Positions 7,843-9,796 of a stretch of 9,796 bases of DNA are shown here, in pieces. The notes under the pieces are model-generated. The model worked only from the letters and a program-made list of their open reading frames with translations, was not told the DNA's origin and ran no database searches. The DNA is from DATKZS01 sp035527835 [NCBI: bacterium] (lineage in GTDB: Bacteria > RBG-13-61-14). The stretch is taken from NCBI GenBank assembly GCA_035527835.1, contig DATKZS010000129.1, positions 1 to 9,796 on the forward strand, written 5' to 3'. The translations under genes were made by a program, and so were the position numbers. Positions within the stretch are counted from its first letter, which is position 1. Each line of letters begins with the position of its first letter.

Positions 7843-7878
7843 AGCCCCGGAGCTCGAGCAGCTTCGGGGCTTTCTTTA
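7843..7878 (+). terminator. Rho-independent terminator of the acs operon
   Basis: AGCCCCGGAGCT (7843-7854) pairs with AGCTTCGGGGCT (7860-7871) as a 12-bp stem with one G-T wobble and a 5-base loop, followed directly by a T-rich tail (TTTCTTT). It begins 35 bases after the acsE stop and marks the boundary between the CODH/ACS operon and the A+T-richer accessory genes. Confidence 0.93.
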
Positions 7879-7951
7879 TCAGGGACTAAGTATCGTGAAC
7901 TGCCGCCAGCATGATAGAATCAACCATTCACAAAAATTCAGGGAATCGCTG

Positions 7952-7959
7952 GGATGAGG
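7952..7959 (+). promoter_or_regulatory. Ribosome binding site deciding the DUF4258 start
   Basis: GGATGAGG lies 5 bases before the ATG at 7965. The in-frame ATG at 7911 has no purine-rich site before it, and the family's conserved sequence begins right at 7965, so the later start is preferred. Confidence 0.5.
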
Positions 7960-7964
7960 ACCTC

Positions 7965-8246
7965 ATGTTTGAGCTAATACTAAATATCATGCGCGCCAGA
8001 ATTCGGGGGCGGGAGTACGTGATGCCCCTGCATGCCCTTGAGGAAATGGAAAACGACGATCTGACCATCTTCGATATCGAGAGCGGTGTTCTGAGTGGAA
8101 AAATCGTGGAGCGTCAAAAGGACAAGGTCACGGCCCAATGGAAATATCGGATCCAAGGTGAAAGCCTCAGCGGCGAAGAGGTGGAAATAATCGCCAAGCT
8201 TGGAGCGTCCGGCAAGCTTTTAATCATCACGGTTTACCTGCTATAA
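7965..8246 (+). CDS. DUF4258 family protein, probable toxin of a DUF4258/YgiT pair
   Basis: 93-residue protein with the pattern of DUF4258: an N-terminal helix (MFELILNIMRARIRGREY), then MPLHALEEM (residues 20-28) with the conserved His-Ala-x-x-x-Met, then DDLTIFDIESGVLSGKIVER (31-50), a strand WKYRIQGES, and the closing strand LLIITVYLL. In this family the His lies in the position of catalytic residues of related RelE/HigB/MqsR-fold small toxins, but activity has rarely been shown, so a toxin role is inference from the neighbour. The gene directly precedes a YgiT-type zinc-finger gene, a common toxin-first arrangement. Start 7965 is chosen on ribosome site and family length; starting at ATG 7911 would add 18 hydrophilic residues. 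Base composition is lower in GC than the upstream operon, fitting an acquired module. Confidence 0.8.
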   Translation: MFELILNIMRARIRGREYVMPLHALEEMENDDLTIFDIESGVLSGKIVERQKDKVTAQWKYRIQGESLSGEEVEIIAKLGASGKLLIITVYLL

Positions 8247-8260
8247 TCATGGATCATGAA

Positions 8261-8265
8261 AAGGA
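8261..8265 (+). promoter_or_regulatory. Ribosome binding site deciding the zinc-finger gene start
   Basis: AAGGA lies 8 bases before the ATG at 8274. The upstream in-frame ATG at 8256 has no such site, and the YgiT family normally begins a couple of residues before its first Cys. Confidence 0.4.
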
Positions 8266-8273
8266 ATCAAAGC

Positions 8274-8501
8274 ATGGTTTGTTCTATTTGCGGCAAGAAG
8301 GGGGCTCGGGTTCAGCGCATTTCCAAGACTGTTGGCCGGGGCAAAAACCTGTTGGTCATTGAGAACGTCCCGGTGGTGCGCTGTCCCCATTGCGGAGAAA
8401 CTTACCTGGAGGCTGACACCCTGCATGAACTGGAGCGCATCAAGCTCCATCGCAAGAACCTATCCAAAGAACGCTTGGTCCCCGTGGCCCATTACTCCTG
8501 A
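8274..8501 (+). CDS. YgiT/MqsA-type zinc-finger protein, probable antitoxin
   Basis: 75-residue protein with two CxxC pairs, Cys3/Cys6 (VCSICGKKG) and Cys37/Cys40 (RCPHCGETY), the zinc-binding layout of the MqsA/YgiT N-terminal domain, with the family's central strand LLVIENVPVVRC between them. The usual C-terminal helix-turn-helix of MqsA is absent: the protein ends after a basic helix (ELERIKLHRKNLSKERL), so it resembles the short zinc-finger-only members commonly coded next to DUF4258 genes. It probably binds and neutralises the protein encoded just upstream (gap 27 bases, or 9 if the alternative ATG at 8256 is used, giving 81 residues). Without the helix-turn-helix, autoregulation of the pair is uncertain. 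Family assignment is firm; the antitoxin role is inferred from context. Confidence 0.82.
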   Translation: MVCSICGKKGARVQRISKTVGRGKNLLVIENVPVVRCPHCGETYLEADTLHELERIKLHRKNLSKERLVPVAHYS

Positions 8502-8550
8502 TACTTGACCGAAACGCCCTCCGTGCGCATTGAATAAGGATGATGATTCA

Positions 8551-9528
8551 ATGACTACCCGCTTCTTAAGCAACCAGAGTCTATGGAATGAGGTCCTATC
8601 GCGGCTTTCAAAAGCCAAAGACGCGTCCGTTGCCGTCGCCTATCTTGGAGGCTCAGGTACACAATTGCTTCCGCTAAGAAGAGGACATCGGCTCGTGGTG
8701 GATATGAGCTTGGGGAAGGTGAAGCAAGGAATAACGGACCCGCGAGAAGTTCGCCGTTTGGTCAAAAGAGGGGTTAAGGTTTATAGCAGAGCATCATTGC
8801 ATGCAAAGCTTTACATCGCGGATAGATATGTTATTGCATCATCAGCGAATGCTTCAACAAACTCACGTTATAATCTGGACGAAGCTGGGATCCTGACCGA
8901 TGATCCCGCCGCCGCGAGAAGAGCTCGCGCTTTTATTGATAGAATTTGCACCGAGCCCGTTCGCCCGGAATACCTGAAAAAATGCATCGCCGCGTATCGG
9001 CCTCCCAAAGGAGGGATTCCGGCAAAAAGGGGAAAGAAAAGAACTGAACCCAAGCTCTGGTTTATTGGAGGGCTTGTCACTCTAAATCTGTCCGAGGAAG
9101 AAAAGAAATCAATCAAGAAAATTGAAGATAAAGTTTCAAAGAAGTTGCGGGACCCTAATACAACTGAGGTTACATGGATTAGATACCGGCGCATGCCAAA
9201 ATATGCAAGAAGCATTAGACCGGATGAATGGATAATTGATTGCATGAAGGACGGGAAGGTGCGAAGAGTTTTTGCTCCCAGCCAAGTGCTCTCGCGTGAG
9301 ATCTGGAATTCACCAAGCGGCAAGAAGTATCATCTCCTTATGTTGGAATCGTCCATTAGCAGCGAAAGCATCCCTATTTCTTATTTTAGAAAGCTCGCCA
9401 GGAATATTGTTCCGGAGCTTGATAAGCCTAATCCACGTACTCGATCAATAATCAACGAAGAGAAAGCGGACGCCTTGCTTGGGTTGTGGAATCATTCCGG
9501 CCGTCTGAATCGCCGCAAGAAAAAATAA
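8551..9528 (+). CDS. Phospholipase D-like (single HKD) protein with unknown C-terminal domain
   Basis: 325-residue protein. Residues about 10-140 form one phospholipase D-like domain: a strand ASVAVAYLG, then SLHAKLYIADRYVIASSANAS (82-102), containing the full HxKx4D motif (His84, Lys86, Asp91) and the following Ser-Ala-Asn, with a later Glu111 in NLDEAGIL. Only one HKD motif is present, so an active form would need a dimer, as in Nuc-type nucleases. A basic linker (GGIPAKRGKKR, 154-164) leads to a second half (about 168-325) that I do not recognise; it has a helical KK/E-rich stretch (181-200), aromatic strands (EVTWIRYRRM, DEWIID) and a basic tail (RRKKK). The substrate is likely nucleic acid or phosphodiester, but this is open. 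The ATG at 8551 is preferred over TTG 8530 (AAGGA at 8536-8540 is nearest). Low GC and mixed codons mark it as accessory; a defence role is possible. Confidence 0.8.
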   Translation: MTTRFLSNQSLWNEVLSRLSKAKDASVAVAYLGGSGTQLLPLRRGHRLVVDMSLGKVKQGITDPREVRRLVKRGVKVYSRASLHAKLYIADRYVIASSANASTNSRYNLDEAGILTDDPAAARRARAFIDRICTEPVRPEYLKKCIAAYRPPKGGIPAKRGKKRTEPKLWFIGGLVTLNLSEEEKKSIKKIEDKVSKKLRDPNTTEVTWIRYRRMPKYARSIRPDEWIIDCMKDGKVRRVFAPSQVLSREIWNSPSGKKYHLLMLESSISSESIPISYFRKLARNIVPELDKPNPRTRSIINEEKADALLGLWNHSGRLNRRKKK

Positions 9529-9546
9529 AACTACTCGCTCCGCGCA

Positions 9547-9796
9547 TCACTCTCCGATTCTGACCCCGTGTTTCAGGATGTACTCCGCGAAACTCCCGCG
9601 CTCTGGGTTCTGAAGCGCGGAAGCCGGGAAAAGGTGAGGTTCGACATCGAAGCCGACTTCAAACTGCACGTGCGCCATGACCTCGGTCCGGCGTTGCAGG
9701 TCCCATGATTCCACTCCGTCCATGAAGGCGGCCAGGTCAATGTCGCTCCACTCGTCCGCCCTGCCCTCCACCTGAGAACCGAAGATGTAAACGGCC
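9547..9796 (-). CDS. Small nucleotidyltransferase-domain protein (partial, 5' end off window)
   Basis: Minus-strand gene entering from the right edge; 82 residues are visible, ending at the TGA at 9549-9547. The visible part contains the DNA polymerase beta-like nucleotidyltransferase signature GSQVEGRADEWSDIDL (GSxxxGx5SDxDL), with the two Asp metal ligands in SDID, preceded by the strand AVYIF, and a C-terminal EYILKHGVRI tail typical of MNT-family minimal nucleotidyltransferases. Such proteins are often the antitoxin partner of a HEPN toxin, transferring AMP to it, but many are encoded alone; any partner would lie outside the window or be absent. A GTG within the motif (9771) cannot be the real start because the catalytic Gly-Ser lies before it. 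The gene converges on the phospholipase D-like gene, with 18 bases between stops and no visible terminator. Confidence 0.85.
   Translation of the reverse strand, partial: AVYIFGSQVEGRADEWSDIDLAAFMDGVESWDLQRRTEVMAHVQFEVGFDVEPHLFPASALQNPERGSFAEYILKHGVRIGE

Noticed and set aside
8505-8533. Possible promoter TTGACC with a CATTGA -10 before the phospholipase D-like gene
   Set aside because: The -35 is good, but the -10 candidate at 17-base spacing is poor; not supportable without transcript ends.
8551-9528. DISARM-type DrmC or another named defence system
   Set aside because: Only a generic phospholipase D-like motif is visible, and no helicase, methyltransferase or other partner gene of such systems is in the window.
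1-9796. CRISPR arrays, insertion sequences, tRNA or rRNA genes
   Set aside because: No spaced direct repeats, transposase motifs, terminal inverted repeats or tRNA-like cloverleaf were seen on either strand.

Overview
The window carries most of a bacterial Wood-Ljungdahl (reductive acetyl-CoA) carbonyl-branch operon, followed by a short stretch of accessory genes. The organism is a high-GC anaerobic bacterium that fixes CO2/CO, or oxidises acetyl-CoA, through CO dehydrogenase/acetyl-CoA synthase (CODH/ACS). The proteins are of the bacterial type: CooS/AcsA-type CODH, a full-length AcsB with its N-terminal domain, and two-subunit corrinoid protein. The genes alone do not settle the phylum; Desulfobacterota, Omnitrophota, Chloroflexota and other acetogenic or syntrophic lineages all remain possible.

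Region 1 (about 69-7807, all on +, strong GGAGG-type ribosome sites): an unrecognised 74-residue protein, then acsD (corrinoid iron-sulfur protein small subunit), cooS/acsA (CODH), acsB (acetyl-CoA synthase), acsC (corrinoid protein large subunit) and acsE (methyl-H4folate:corrinoid methyltransferase). AcsE moves the methyl group from methyl-tetrahydrofolate to the cobalamin held by AcsCD. CooS reduces CO2 to CO, and AcsB joins methyl, CO and CoA to acetyl-CoA. All metal ligands expected for the CODH B, C and D clusters, the ACS A cluster and the AcsC [4Fe-4S] cluster are present, so the pathway looks functional. No nickel-insertion ATPase (cooC/acsF), AcsV, metF or fhs lies in the window. A GC-rich hairpin separates acsD from cooS, and a clear rho-independent terminator (7843-7878) closes the operon.

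Region 2 (about 7880-9796) is visibly richer in A+T and has different codon use. It holds a DUF4258 protein paired with a YgiT/MqsA-type zinc-finger protein (a likely toxin-antitoxin module), a single-HKD phospholipase-D-like protein with an unrecognised C-terminal half, and, on the minus strand, the C-terminal part of a small nucleotidyltransferase that runs off the right edge. This looks like an accessory or defence-type cargo strip behind a core metabolic operon.

The most unusual signal not explained by any gene is the complete absence of the palindromic hexamer class RTCGAY. Every Ile-Asp and Val-Asp pair in the operon is encoded so as to avoid it, although ATC is the favoured Ile codon and RTCGAG is common.
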